Virus record (IMG/VR): IMGVR_UViG_3300035698_001902
Coordinates: 1-23,131 of that record
DNA from: a virus
Direction: 5' to 3' (one strand)
DNA: 23,131 nt
Shown here: positions 1-6,869 of the stretch, one piece after another
Position numbering within the stretch: the stretch's first letter is position 1
Layout of the letters: each line of letters starts with the position of its first letter
The notes under the pieces: model-generated
Database searches by the model: none
Seen by the model: the letters and a program-made list of their open reading frames with translations, nothing else
Told to the model about the DNA's origin: nothing
Translations under genes and position numbers: made by a program

Positions 1-135
1 GAATGCAGTTGGGCGCAGTGGGACGAGTTCTTGACGAAGGTTGAGGCTCGAGTCGGCGGCGAGGAAGAAATCGAAGAACCGGCAATCACGCCGAGCTTCC
101 TGAGGATGTGGATGGGAAACCCGGATGCCAGTTAA
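1..135 (+). CDS. 3' end of a gene of unknown function (partial)
   Basis: The first reading frame is open from base 1 to a TAA at 133-135, giving the last 44 residues of a protein whose start lies outside the window. The visible part is acidic (a Glu-rich stretch around residues 21-26) and ends in PSFLRMWMGNPDAS. The next gene starts 11 bases before this stop, which fits the tight packing of the rest of the window and supports this being real coding sequence. I do not recognise the family and no function can be given. Confidence 0.55.
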   Translation, partial: ECSWAQWDEFLTKVEARVGGEEEIEEPAITPSFLRMWMGNPDAS

Positions 136-343
136 CTTGAGAGGCGACAGGGAGCGTGTGCAGCGCGTCATTGACGGACTCCGGCATACTGCGACCACTC
201 AGGGCGCAAAGCCGCTTACGATCGATCCTGTGGACGCTGAGGCGGTGCTGAATGTGCTCACTGGATTGACGAGGCCCATTGCAGGGCAGCGGGGCGACGT
301 CATCGATGGGCGGGATACTTGGGAGCGGGGACCGGAGCAATGA
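125..343 (+). CDS. small hypothetical protein, 72 aa
   Basis: The gene starts at ATG 125, inside the end of the preceding gene, with a weak purine-rich site (GGGA at 114-117) seven bases upstream. It ends at TGA 341-343, which overlaps the ATG of the SGNH hydrolase (ATGA). The product is soluble and charged, with no membrane segment, signal peptide or cysteines. A helical stretch, DAEAVLNVLTGLTRPIAG, is visible in the C-terminal half. The overlaps at both ends are the main evidence that it is translated. I do not recognise a family and propose no function. Confidence 0.5.
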   Translation: MPVNLRGDRERVQRVIDGLRHTATTQGAKPLTIDPVDAEAVLNVLTGLTRPIAGQRGDVIDGRDTWERGPEQ

Positions 344-978
344 CCTTCGCCGACGCCTACGGCGACTCGATCACATTCGACACATCACCCGACGCGAGCG
401 TGAAGTGGTGCGGCCAGCGGACTCGCCCCGAGCTCGACTGCGAACCCTTCGGCATCCCAGGCGAGATCACGACCGAGGGCGTCGCTCGCTACATCCAAGA
501 CCTGGACGAGGGACTCGTCGACGCGCAGGTCGTCATCCTCGCATGGGGCGTCAACGACTTGCGCGGCCCCGTTTGGAACGCCGAAGCCGACACCATCGGG
601 CCACTCGAAACCGCAGCCATCGCGACAGTCGCCGCAGGCAAAACCCCGGTGTTCTGGATTCCAACCCCGCAGTTCGGCCCCGACATGCAGCCGAACACGC
701 TGGCTAACGGTCGAGTGCTCAATACCATCGCCCCAGCGCTGCACGATCTAGCGCAGGAGCTAAACGCCCCGATCGTGGATGCGTATTCCGCTATGCTCGA
801 TGGCAGAGCACAGCCCAACCCAGAGCTTTACGCGGACCACGTACACCCCAACGCAGCAGGGTTCGATGCGCTCGCGATGGAGGCGGCACTCAGCGTTTCG
901 GAGCCGAGCTTGATCATGATGACCGCAGTCGGCATCTGCGCGGTGGCTGTCATTCACAGGATTAGAGGGAACCGATGA
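340..978 (+). CDS. SGNH/GDSL-family hydrolase with C-terminal membrane segment
   Basis: The 212-residue product has the conserved SGNH hydrolase blocks. Block I is YGDSIT with the predicted nucleophile Ser10. Block II is GIPGEIT with Gly41. Block III is GVND with Asn72. Block V is DHVH with Asp166 and His169. Enzymes of this superfamily remove acyl or acetyl groups from lipids, carbohydrates and peptidoglycan; the substrate here cannot be read from sequence. Residues about 191-205 form one hydrophobic segment followed by HRIRGNR, so the catalytic domain is probably tethered to a membrane by its C-terminus. No N-terminal signal peptide is visible. I chose ATG 340 because it overlaps the previous stop (ATGA) and puts block I close to the N-terminus, as is usual; an in-frame TTG at 319 would add seven residues. 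Its place just before the terminase genes would suit a lysis or envelope-modifying role, but that is inference. Confidence 0.85.
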   Translation: MTFADAYGDSITFDTSPDASVKWCGQRTRPELDCEPFGIPGEITTEGVARYIQDLDEGLVDAQVVILAWGVNDLRGPVWNAEADTIGPLETAAIATVAAGKTPVFWIPTPQFGPDMQPNTLANGRVLNTIAPALHDLAQELNAPIVDAYSAMLDGRAQPNPELYADHVHPNAAGFDALAMEAALSVSEPSLIMMTAVGICAVAVIHRIRGNR

Positions 979-1154
979 GCCAATCGTGCGCGAAGTGCAA
1001 ATTCTGGAACAAGACGAGCCGATCGGGACCACAAGGACAGCCATCGACTGGCGACTGCCTCAGATTCCCGATCAAGGCGGTATTGCAAACCCGAAGCGAC
1101 CGGTGGTGCGGGGAGTTCAAGCGTAGATGGGTATGGAATAGACTTAAATCCTGA
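975..1154 (+). CDS. small cysteine-rich phage protein, 59 aa, probable metal-binding knuckle
   Basis: This short gene starts at ATG 975, overlapping the hydrolase stop (ATGA), with a GAGGG Shine-Dalgarno site at 965-969. The product has the spacing CAKCKFW, then GDCLRFP, then WCGEF, that is C-x2-C, a single Cys and a final WCGEF motif. From general knowledge, this pattern recurs in small uncharacterised phage and bacterial proteins, where four cysteines probably bind a zinc ion or an iron-sulfur cluster. The tail is basic (FKRRWVWNRLKS). I assign no function beyond likely metal binding. It is the last gene before a short non-coding gap and the terminase genes. Confidence 0.7.
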   Translation: MSQSCAKCKFWNKTSRSGPQGQPSTGDCLRFPIKAVLQTRSDRWCGEFKRRWVWNRLKS

Positions 1155-1175
1155 CCTGTGGCGTAGGGAATAGAC
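1121..1175 (+). repeat. imperfect direct repeat GCGTAG ... GGAATAGAC
   Basis: GCGTAG occurs at 1121-1126 and again at 1161-1166, and GGAATAGAC occurs at 1135-1143 and again at 1167-1175. The first copy overlaps the end of the Cys-rich gene and the second lies in the gap before the terminase small subunit. It is short and could be chance or a relic of a small duplication. No function is assigned. Confidence 0.35.
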
Positions 1176-1180
1176 CCAAG

Positions 1181-1213
1181 CTACCCTGAAGACGCAGAGA
1201 ACCGTCGGGGTAG
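1181..1213 (+). promoter_or_regulatory. hairpin covering the ribosome-binding region of the terminase small subunit gene
   Basis: CTACCC at 1181-1186 pairs with GGGTAG at 1208-1213, and GACG at 1191-1194 pairs with CGTC at 1203-1206. The inner loop is eight bases, with an asymmetric bulge between the two stems. The G-run at 1207-1210, the only Shine-Dalgarno-like sequence for the TTG start at 1217, is mostly inside the outer stem. This could limit translation of the small terminase. There is no T-run after it, so it does not look like a terminator. It is modest in strength, and its function is inferred. Confidence 0.35.
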
Positions 1214-1216
1214 TGA

Positions 1217-1684
1217 TTGCCAGCGGGAAGACCCTCAAACTACACAGACGAAATCGCCGCAGAGATCCTTACAAGGATAGCTGACGGCGAATCTGTGCTT
1301 TCGATCTGCAAAGACGAACACATCCCGTCACGCACGTCTATTTTTCGGTGGAGCATCGGTGAAAACGGAGCTCCCGAAGAATTCAAACACAACTACGCGC
1401 AAGCTAGAGAGCAACAGGCCGCCGTCTACTTCGACGAAATCGTCGTTATCGCCGACGACGCAGCCACTACTCTAGCCGACGCTTCCCTAGCTAAACTCCG
1501 CACCGACTCCCGCAAGTGGGTCCTGGCCCGCATGAACCGCGCAAAGTACGGCGACCGCACTGAAGTCGGTCTGCAAGGCGGCGAGGGCGACTCAGCCGGC
1601 GAGATCAAATTCACTTGGAAGACGAGCGCGGATGATCCCGCTCGCGCCGACGACACATCCACCGACGAGGAGGGCTCTCAATGA
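1217..1684 (+). CDS. terS: terminase small subunit
   Basis: The 155-residue product matches the Sf6-like small terminase pattern. It opens with AGRPSNYTDEIAAEI and then has a helix-turn-helix at about residues 24-47 (ADGESVLSICKDEHIPSRTS, then IFRW). A helical central region follows, containing KWVLARMNRAKYGDRT, and the tail is acidic and disordered. Small terminases recognise the packaging start site as a ring-shaped oligomer and hand the DNA to the large subunit. The start must be the TTG at 1217: the two codons before it in frame are stops (TAG 1211-1213, TGA 1214-1216), and there is no in-frame ATG before the middle of the protein. The gene ends in an ATGA overlap with the next small gene. 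Confidence 0.9.
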   Translation: MPAGRPSNYTDEIAAEILTRIADGESVLSICKDEHIPSRTSIFRWSIGENGAPEEFKHNYAQAREQQAAVYFDEIVVIADDAATTLADASLAKLRTDSRKWVLARMNRAKYGDRTEVGLQGGEGDSAGEIKFTWKTSADDPARADDTSTDEEGSQ

Positions 1685-1860
1685 TCCCATTCAACAAGAG
1701 CAAGAAGAGCAAGAGCAAGCAGCCGAAGCGCGACCCGATGCCTAACAAGATCACGGGCGCGGCCAAGAAGAACCGGGATGGGGGCGTCAGTCGCGACCCA
1801 TTCTCGCAAACGGTCACCGATACGCCGCCCCGAATGGCGCGGCAAGTGAGAGGAAAGTAG
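1681..1860 (+). CDS. small, very basic protein between the terminase genes (59 aa)
   Basis: ATG 1681 overlaps the small-terminase stop and follows a strong Shine-Dalgarno site, GAGGAGGG at 1667-1674, with a six-base spacer. The product opens with MIPFNKSKKSKSKQPKRDP and is very rich in Lys and Arg, with no cysteine, signal peptide or membrane segment. It is probably disordered and could bind nucleic acid. The strong ribosome-binding site and the overlap argue that it is expressed. I do not recognise a family. Its place between the two terminase subunits suggests a link to DNA packaging, but that is inference. Confidence 0.65.
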   Translation: MIPFNKSKKSKSKQPKRDPMPNKITGAAKKNRDGGVSRDPFSQTVTDTPPRMARQVRGK

Positions 1861-1862
1861 CC

Positions 1863-2000
1863 ATGCACAAGAACCCCGAAGGCAGCGTGATGGGAGCCAA
1901 GATCCCGACCAACAAGGTCCCAAAGAAGCAAGGCGGCGGCTCGGTGCAGTGTCCTAAGTACGAGACACCGACTGCCAAGATGCCGAACCGGATGCGATAA
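1863..2000 (+). CDS. small basic protein in frame with the large terminase (45 aa)
   Basis: ATG 1863 follows an AGAGGAAAG ribosome-binding site at 1849-1857, just after the previous stop. The product (start MHKNPEGSVMGAKIPTNK, end MPNRMR) is basic, rich in Gly, Pro and Lys, and has one cysteine. It is too short for a confident fold. Its TAA stop at 1998-2000 is in the same reading frame as the large terminase, whose TTG start is one codon further on. It may therefore serve as a translational leader for that gene, by termination and restart or by occasional readthrough. The family is unknown. Confidence 0.6.
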   Translation: MHKNPEGSVMGAKIPTNKVPKKQGGGSVQCPKYETPTAKMPNRMR

Positions 2001-2003
2001 ACC

Positions 2004-3311
2004 TTGGCAGCGGCAGCCCCCATCACGATCGAGATTCCGTATGAGCCCCGCGCCCAGCAGCGTGAGGTGCATCGTCTTGTCGATGCTCATCGGTTCGGCG
2101 TCATCGTCGCTCATCGTCGCTGGGGTAAGTCCGTCTGCTTCGCCAACGAACTCATCAAGCGTGCGCTTGCGACCCCCCGCACCGACTACCGCGCCGCGTT
2201 CATCTCCCCCACATACCAGCAGTCCAAGGCCGTCATCTGGGACGAACTGCGGCGCTACACGGCCCCGATCCCGTCGCATCTCTACAAGTTTAATGAGGCT
2301 GAACTGCGTCTCGACTTCCACAATGGGGCACGCATCAGGCTCTTCGGTGCGGACAACCCCGACAGGCTGCGCGGGCAGTATTTCGATGACGTGGTGGCCG
2401 ATGAGATGGACATCGTGAAGCTCGCGACCTTCACCGAGATCATCCGTCCGGCGATATCCGACCGCAAAGGCAAGTTCTACGCCATCGGCACGTTCAAGTA
2501 TTCCAACGGCGCACTCGGCCAGCTCTACGACATGGCCGACCAGCCCGGTTGGTTCCGACGCATCTACCCCGTCGCTACGTCCGAGTCGCTCGATCCCGCT
2601 GAAGTCGAGGACGCCAAGCTCGTGATGAGCCGCGAGGAGTTCGCGCGCGAGTACGAGTGCATCCGAGTCAGCGCAGTCAAGAACTCGATCCTCGGCAAGT
2701 ACATCGACGACGCCGACTCGGCTGATCCGTCCCGCATCACGTCGGTGCCGTATGACCCGGCGCTGCCCGTGACGACAGCCTGGGACCTAGGCGTAGGCGA
2801 CTCGACCGCGATCTGGTTCGCACAGCAAGCAGGGCGCGGCGAGGTCCGGCTGATCGACTACCACGAAGCCAGCGGTGAAGGGCTTCCGTACTACGCCAGT
2901 GTTCTAAAGGAAAAGGGCTACAACTACGCCGATCACATCGCGCCGCACGACATCGGCGTGCGCGAGCTCGGCACAGGCCGCTCGCGCCTCGAGATGGCGC
3001 AGTCACTCGGCATCAACTTCCGAGTCCTGCCCCGCGTGTCGCAGAATCAGCGCAGTGAGATTGACGAGCGGATCGAAGCCAGCCGGATGCTACTTCCCCG
3101 CTGCTACTTCGACCGAGATCGGACCGCAGACGGGCTTGAGGCGCTTCGGTCATGGCACCGCAACCCGAACCCAACGACCGGAGAGTTAAACCCGTCACCC
3201 GTCCACGACTGGGCGAGTCACGGATCAGACGCATTTGGATATCTAGCGATGGGCATCCGTCAGGTGGCGGACGTTGCGCGTCCTCGGCCTCGCGCAGTGA
3301 AGAGGGCGTAA
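2004..3311 (+). CDS. terL: terminase large subunit (packaging ATPase and nuclease)
   Basis: The 435-residue product has both domains of a phage packaging motor. In the ATPase domain, AHRRWGKS (residues 36-43, Lys42) is Walker A, VVADEMD (130-136, Asp133-Glu134) is Walker B, and GTF (162-164) fits the coupling motif. In the RNase H-like nuclease domain, likely metal ligands are Asp261 (AWDLG), possibly Asp316 (HD), and Asp409 in HDWASHGSDAFGYL. It cuts concatemeric DNA and pumps it through the portal. The length is normal. The start is the TTG at 2004: TAA 1998-2000 is an in-frame stop just upstream, and the conserved YEPRAQQREVH segment begins at residue 13, so a later start is unlikely. No clear Shine-Dalgarno site precedes it, which suggests coupling to the preceding small gene. 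Confidence 0.96.
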   Translation: MAAAAPITIEIPYEPRAQQREVHRLVDAHRFGVIVAHRRWGKSVCFANELIKRALATPRTDYRAAFISPTYQQSKAVIWDELRRYTAPIPSHLYKFNEAELRLDFHNGARIRLFGADNPDRLRGQYFDDVVADEMDIVKLATFTEIIRPAISDRKGKFYAIGTFKYSNGALGQLYDMADQPGWFRRIYPVATSESLDPAEVEDAKLVMSREEFAREYECIRVSAVKNSILGKYIDDADSADPSRITSVPYDPALPVTTAWDLGVGDSTAIWFAQQAGRGEVRLIDYHEASGEGLPYYASVLKEKGYNYADHIAPHDIGVRELGTGRSRLEMAQSLGINFRVLPRVSQNQRSEIDERIEASRMLLPRCYFDRDRTADGLEALRSWHRNPNPTTGELNPSPVHDWASHGSDAFGYLAMGIRQVADVARPRPRAVKRA

Positions 3312-5480
3312 ATGGACGAGTACATCGAAGAACCAGAAGACGAATCGTCGACGATGAGCGAGAACCAGATGCTCTCAGTCGTTCGCGATGAGGTCGACAA
3401 CGCGCTGGGATGGACCGGCACACGACTCACAGCAGCCCGCGAGCGCAACCTAGAGGAGTGGTTCGGCAACCGGCGCGGTGATGAGGTTGAGGGCCGCTCG
3501 CATGCCACTAGCCGCGTTACATTTGAACAGGTGGAGCAGATCCTCCCCGGATTGCTCGAAGTGTTCGTTGCGTCGAATGAGGTCTGTCAGTTCCTCCCGC
3601 AGTCGCCCGACGACGAAGACAGCGCGAAGGCCGCCACGAAGGCGTGCAACCAAGTCTTCCGCGAGAACGACGGCCTTCAGGTATTGATGACGATGTTCCG
3701 TGACGCGCTGATTCAGCGTAACGGCATCGTCAAAGTCACATGGGATGAGAGCAAAGGGGGCTACTTCGAGACGTACGAAGGCAAGACGATCGAGGAAGTC
3801 GGAATGCTCGAAGAGGACACGCACTTCGACTTCAAAGAAGTGACGCCTTCAGTCTTCTCAGAGGGCGAACTGGTAGAACTAGACGACGACTTCGACTTGT
3901 CGCAGCTTCCGCCCGAGGCGATGGAGGGTATCCGGTTCACAGTGAAGGGCGTGCGTCGCGCTGACGACGGCCGAGTGCTGCTTGAGAACGTGGCCCCCGA
4001 AGAATTCCTCATCAACCGGGACGCGCGGGGCATCGATCATCCCACGGCGCGGTTCTTGGCACACCGCATCCGTACCAGCGTTTCGGATCTCATCGCATCG
4101 GGCATCGACCCGGACGCAGCGAAGCGTGTTCCTACATCGCAGCCGAGCTCGACCACCGAGACGGCCGCGCGGCTCCGATCCTCGCAACAGGACGGCAACG
4201 ACTTCGGATTCACTGACCGCACCGACTCGCAGCGGCAGGTGCTCGTCACTGAGTGCTACGTGCTGATCGACTCAGACAACGACGGGATTTCGGAGTGGTG
4301 GCGCATCCTGGTCGGCGGTGAGTACGCGCAGACCTTCATTGCAGCGGACCCGGTAGACGGCCACCCGTTTGCGAGCGTGACCCCGATTCCGATTCCGCAT
4401 CGCTTCTACGGCCTCGCGCTCGCTGACGTGGTGTCGGATATCAACGAGATCAACACGACGCTGTGGCGGCAGTACCTCGACAGCCTCTACTTGCAGACAG
4501 ACCCGCGTACTGTGGTGCTGTCCCAGGGCGTGGGGGATACGGCCGTTCCGATGGTCAACCTCGAGCAACTCGTCGACTCGACTCCCGGCACCTACATCGA
4601 GGAGTACGCACCCGGCGCGCTCCGTACGTTCCAGCAAGAGACGAACGCTGCCGACATCATCCCGGCGCTCTCGATGCACAAGGAAATGCTCCAGTCGCGC
4701 ACAGGCATCACGCCTGAAGGGCAGGGCATCGACCCGAACTCGATCAACAAGACCGCCTATGGCGTGATGGTGCAGCAGAGTGCATCGGCGCAAAGGGCGA
4801 CGCTCATCGCGCGGGTCTTCGCCGATACGGGCGTGAAGAAGATATTTAAGCTCATCTACAAGGAGCTTCTCCAGCACGGCACAGAGATGCAGGTCTATGC
4901 CGGCGGGGCGTGGGTGCCGATCAACCCGAGCGACTGGGCTACGAACTTCAGCGCGCAGATCTCGGTGGGCCTCGGTCACGGTACGCGCATGGAGAAGGTG
5001 TCGAACCTTCAGACACTCGCTTCGGTTCAAGAGAAACTCGCGATGAGCCCAGGCACGGCCAACATGGTGACGCAGGAGAACATCCACGCCACTGCGACGG
5101 CGTTGGTCGAGGCGCTTGGATTCAAGGAACCCGATCGGTTCATCACTGACCCGAGTGTGAACCCACCTGAGCCGCCGGAACCGGACGCCGCCGAGAAGGC
5201 GATCGAGGCGCAGCAGCAGATCGAGACGATGAAGCTCGAGCTCGACCGTCAGAAGCTCGAACTCGAACGGTTCAAGGCGATGGCGGACGTGAAGGGCAAG
5301 GAACTCGATCACGAAGTGGACGTGGCGAAGGTCCGCATTGCAGGCGCGCAGCTCGAGTTTGATGAGCCGTGGAGCATGGACGTAGAGGAAGATCAAGAGG
5401 AAGAGGATGTGTCCGAGATCTTGGCCGACATCAACATGGCGATCGAGGATGCAATCGGCGGCGGGGAGGTTCTGCAATGA
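3312..5480 (+). CDS. portal protein
   Basis: The 722-residue product begins at the base after the large-terminase stop, with AGAGGG at 3301-3306 as ribosome-binding site. Position, length (close to the P22 portal, about 725 residues) and content identify it as the dodecameric portal ring, through which DNA enters and leaves the head. The conserved middle includes INEINTTLWRQYLDSLYLQ and a region ending NKTAYGVMVQQSASAQR. Residues about 626-685 are a long charged helix, probably the coiled-coil barrel, followed by an acidic stretch (VEEDQEEED, about 691-699). It has no signal peptide or membrane segment. The family assignment rests on context and overall pattern rather than one diagnostic motif. 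A 448-codon open frame on the opposite strand here is a shadow. Confidence 0.88.
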   Translation: MDEYIEEPEDESSTMSENQMLSVVRDEVDNALGWTGTRLTAARERNLEEWFGNRRGDEVEGRSHATSRVTFEQVEQILPGLLEVFVASNEVCQFLPQSPDDEDSAKAATKACNQVFRENDGLQVLMTMFRDALIQRNGIVKVTWDESKGGYFETYEGKTIEEVGMLEEDTHFDFKEVTPSVFSEGELVELDDDFDLSQLPPEAMEGIRFTVKGVRRADDGRVLLENVAPEEFLINRDARGIDHPTARFLAHRIRTSVSDLIASGIDPDAAKRVPTSQPSSTTETAARLRSSQQDGNDFGFTDRTDSQRQVLVTECYVLIDSDNDGISEWWRILVGGEYAQTFIAADPVDGHPFASVTPIPIPHRFYGLALADVVSDINEINTTLWRQYLDSLYLQTDPRTVVLSQGVGDTAVPMVNLEQLVDSTPGTYIEEYAPGALRTFQQETNAADIIPALSMHKEMLQSRTGITPEGQGIDPNSINKTAYGVMVQQSASAQRATLIARVFADTGVKKIFKLIYKELLQHGTEMQVYAGGAWVPINPSDWATNFSAQISVGLGHGTRMEKVSNLQTLASVQEKLAMSPGTANMVTQENIHATATALVEALGFKEPDRFITDPSVNPPEPPEPDAAEKAIEAQQQIETMKLELDRQKLELERFKAMADVKGKELDHEVDVAKVRIAGAQLEFDEPWSMDVEEDQEEEDVSEILADINMAIEDAIGGGEVLQ

Positions 5481-5866
5481 GCCGTAGTAAGAGCCGCGAG
5501 CAGGTCGAAGCCAAGACGAAGCGCGCCCAAGATGCACGCCGGGTGATCGAAGACGGCGTGATAGGCGACGCCTTCCGCGTGGTCGAGCAGACCGCCATTC
5601 AACGATGCCGTACCGCAACGTCGGCAGCCGAGTCGTTCAACGCCTCGCTCGTGTTGCAGGTATCCGAGCAGGTGACTCAGCTCCTCAAGGCGTTCATCGC
5701 AGACGGAGAGAGCGCAGCTAAGGAGCTCGACCGGGAGCAGCAGCGAATACGAGAGACGCGCGTCAACGAGAACTCGCATGCGAACTACATCAGCGCAGCA
5801 AGGCAAGCACGGTCCGTTACGGACAACTTGACCACTGCGATACCAGAGGAACCGAATCATGTCTAA
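5477..5866 (+). CDS. small helical head-module protein (129 aa), function unknown
   Basis: The start is ATG 5477, overlapping the portal stop (ATGA), with GGGGAGG at 5463-5469 as a strong ribosome-binding site. The frame is open further upstream inside the portal gene, but that extension is not supported. The product is almost entirely helical. Its central pattern, ARRVIEDGVIGDAF followed by a run ending LKAFIADGESAAKEL, resembles short helical proteins commonly found beside portal or coat genes in podoviruses, whose role is not established. It has one cysteine and no membrane segment. It overlaps the scaffold gene by eight bases. A minor virion or assembly factor is the most likely role. Confidence 0.7.
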   Translation: MSRSKSREQVEAKTKRAQDARRVIEDGVIGDAFRVVEQTAIQRCRTATSAAESFNASLVLQVSEQVTQLLKAFIADGESAAKELDREQQRIRETRVNENSHANYISAARQARSVTDNLTTAIPEEPNHV

Positions 5867-6869
5867 GCATCTTGTAGACGCGCAACCGAAGAACCCCGAT
5901 CCGGGGATGGACGCACTGATCCGCCATATGGAGTCGACCAACGACGCGGCACCGGAAACACCGGGCGACCCGCTGAACGGCGAGTCGCAAGAGGCAGAAG
6001 AGCCGCTGCCTATCCTCGAGCCCGAGGGCGACGACCCGCCACTGGCCGCCGAGGGCGAGGAGTTCGACGAAGACCCGCTCGTTCCGGTGCGCGTGAACGG
6101 GATCGAAGAGCAGGTGCCGCTCTCGGAGCTCATGCAGGGCTATTCGCGGAGCTCGGACTACACGCGCAAGACGCAGGGCCTCGCCGAAGAACGCCGTGCG
6201 ATGGAAACCGAGCGTTCGCAATTGATGCTGGCGCAGACGCAGGTCATCGAGCGTGCAGCGGGATTGGCCGACCAACTCCAGGCCGAGATTCAGAGCCATC
6301 AGCCGGACCCGGAAGAGATGAACCGGCTTCGCATCAGCGATCCGGGCGAGTACGCGGCGCGCATGGCCGACCAGCAGCGCCGGCAGGGCCTCTTACAACA
6401 GGCGCAGCATCAGGCGTCGGTCTACGAGCAGCAGCAGCAGGCGACTCGAGTACAGACCGAGCGGCAGGCTCTCGGCGACAAGGAAGCCGCATTTTCCGGC
6501 GACAAGTTCGACGGCACCTACGCCGAGCTTGGGCGTTGGGTCACAAGTCCAGACGGAGGCGGTGTCTCCGTAGAAGATTGGAACAGGGAATCGGACCACA
6601 GACGCATCCTCATCGCCTTCCGTGCTTGGAAGGGGAGTGAGCAAAGTGCGGCTGCAACGGACCGGAATTCGACTGTTCGCGCGAAGGTGGCAAATCTGCC
6701 GCGCATCCGTTCCGGCGCTCGTCACGAGCCTGGGCAGACGGAGCAGGCTGGATACGCCACCGCAGTCAACCAAATGAAAGAGTCGGGAACGACGCGCGAC
6801 ATAGCGCGTGCGTTGCAAGCCCATACGGCTCTTCAAAAAACTAGGAGGGGTGGCAATGGCTATCCGTGA
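5859..6869 (+). CDS. capsid scaffolding protein
   Basis: The 336-residue product lies between portal and coat genes and has the typical scaffold layout. An acidic, proline-rich N-terminal region (about residues 26-75) is followed by the conserved segment V-x-V-N-G (77-81) and GYSRSSDYTRKTQ (94-106). A long Glu/Gln/Ala-rich helical region follows to about residue 205, then a basic C-terminal part that would contact the coat protein. Scaffolding proteins guide coat subunits into a procapsid and leave before or during packaging. The gene overlaps the previous one by eight bases and the coat gene by 14 bases. Confidence 0.88.
   Translation: MSKHLVDAQPKNPDPGMDALIRHMESTNDAAPETPGDPLNGESQEAEEPLPILEPEGDDPPLAAEGEEFDEDPLVPVRVNGIEEQVPLSELMQGYSRSSDYTRKTQGLAEERRAMETERSQLMLAQTQVIERAAGLADQLQAEIQSHQPDPEEMNRLRISDPGEYAARMADQQRRQGLLQQAQHQASVYEQQQQATRVQTERQALGDKEAAFSGDKFDGTYAELGRWVTSPDGGGVSVEDWNRESDHRRILIAFRAWKGSEQSAAATDRNSTVRAKVANLPRIRSGARHEPGQTEQAGYATAVNQMKESGTTRDIARALQAHTALQKTRRGGNGYP
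6843..6850 (+). promoter_or_regulatory. strong ribosome-binding site fixing the coat protein start
   Basis: AGGAGGGG at 6843-6850, five bases before ATG 6856, is among the strongest Shine-Dalgarno sites in the window, as expected for the most abundant virion protein. It rules out the in-frame upstream ATG at 6808, which would add 16 residues unlike the start of this family. Confidence 0.8.

Noticed and set aside
2101-2120. Exact tandem repeat of ten bases, TCATCGTCGC twice, next to the Walker A codons
   Set aside because: It encodes part of the conserved VIVAHRR segment in different frames and is explained by the protein sequence. Two copies of ten bases in coding DNA are not evidence of a repeat array.
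1611-2321. A 236-codon minus-strand open frame across the small basic genes and the start of the large terminase
   Set aside because: The plus-strand genes here have ribosome-binding sites and recognisable motifs. The antisense product has low-complexity Leu/Gly/Arg runs and no motif.
5369-5476. Upstream extension of the 129-residue gene into the portal gene
   Set aside because: The extension is Arg/Gly-rich shadow sequence; ATG 5477 has a strong ribosome-binding site and overlaps the portal stop in the usual ATGA manner.
4272-5618. A 448-codon open frame on the minus strand opposite the portal gene
   Set aside because: It lies wholly across the well-supported portal gene and its end, its product is Arg/Leu/His-rich as expected for a shadow of high-GC coding DNA, and it shows no domain. 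Long antisense frames are common in DNA of this composition.
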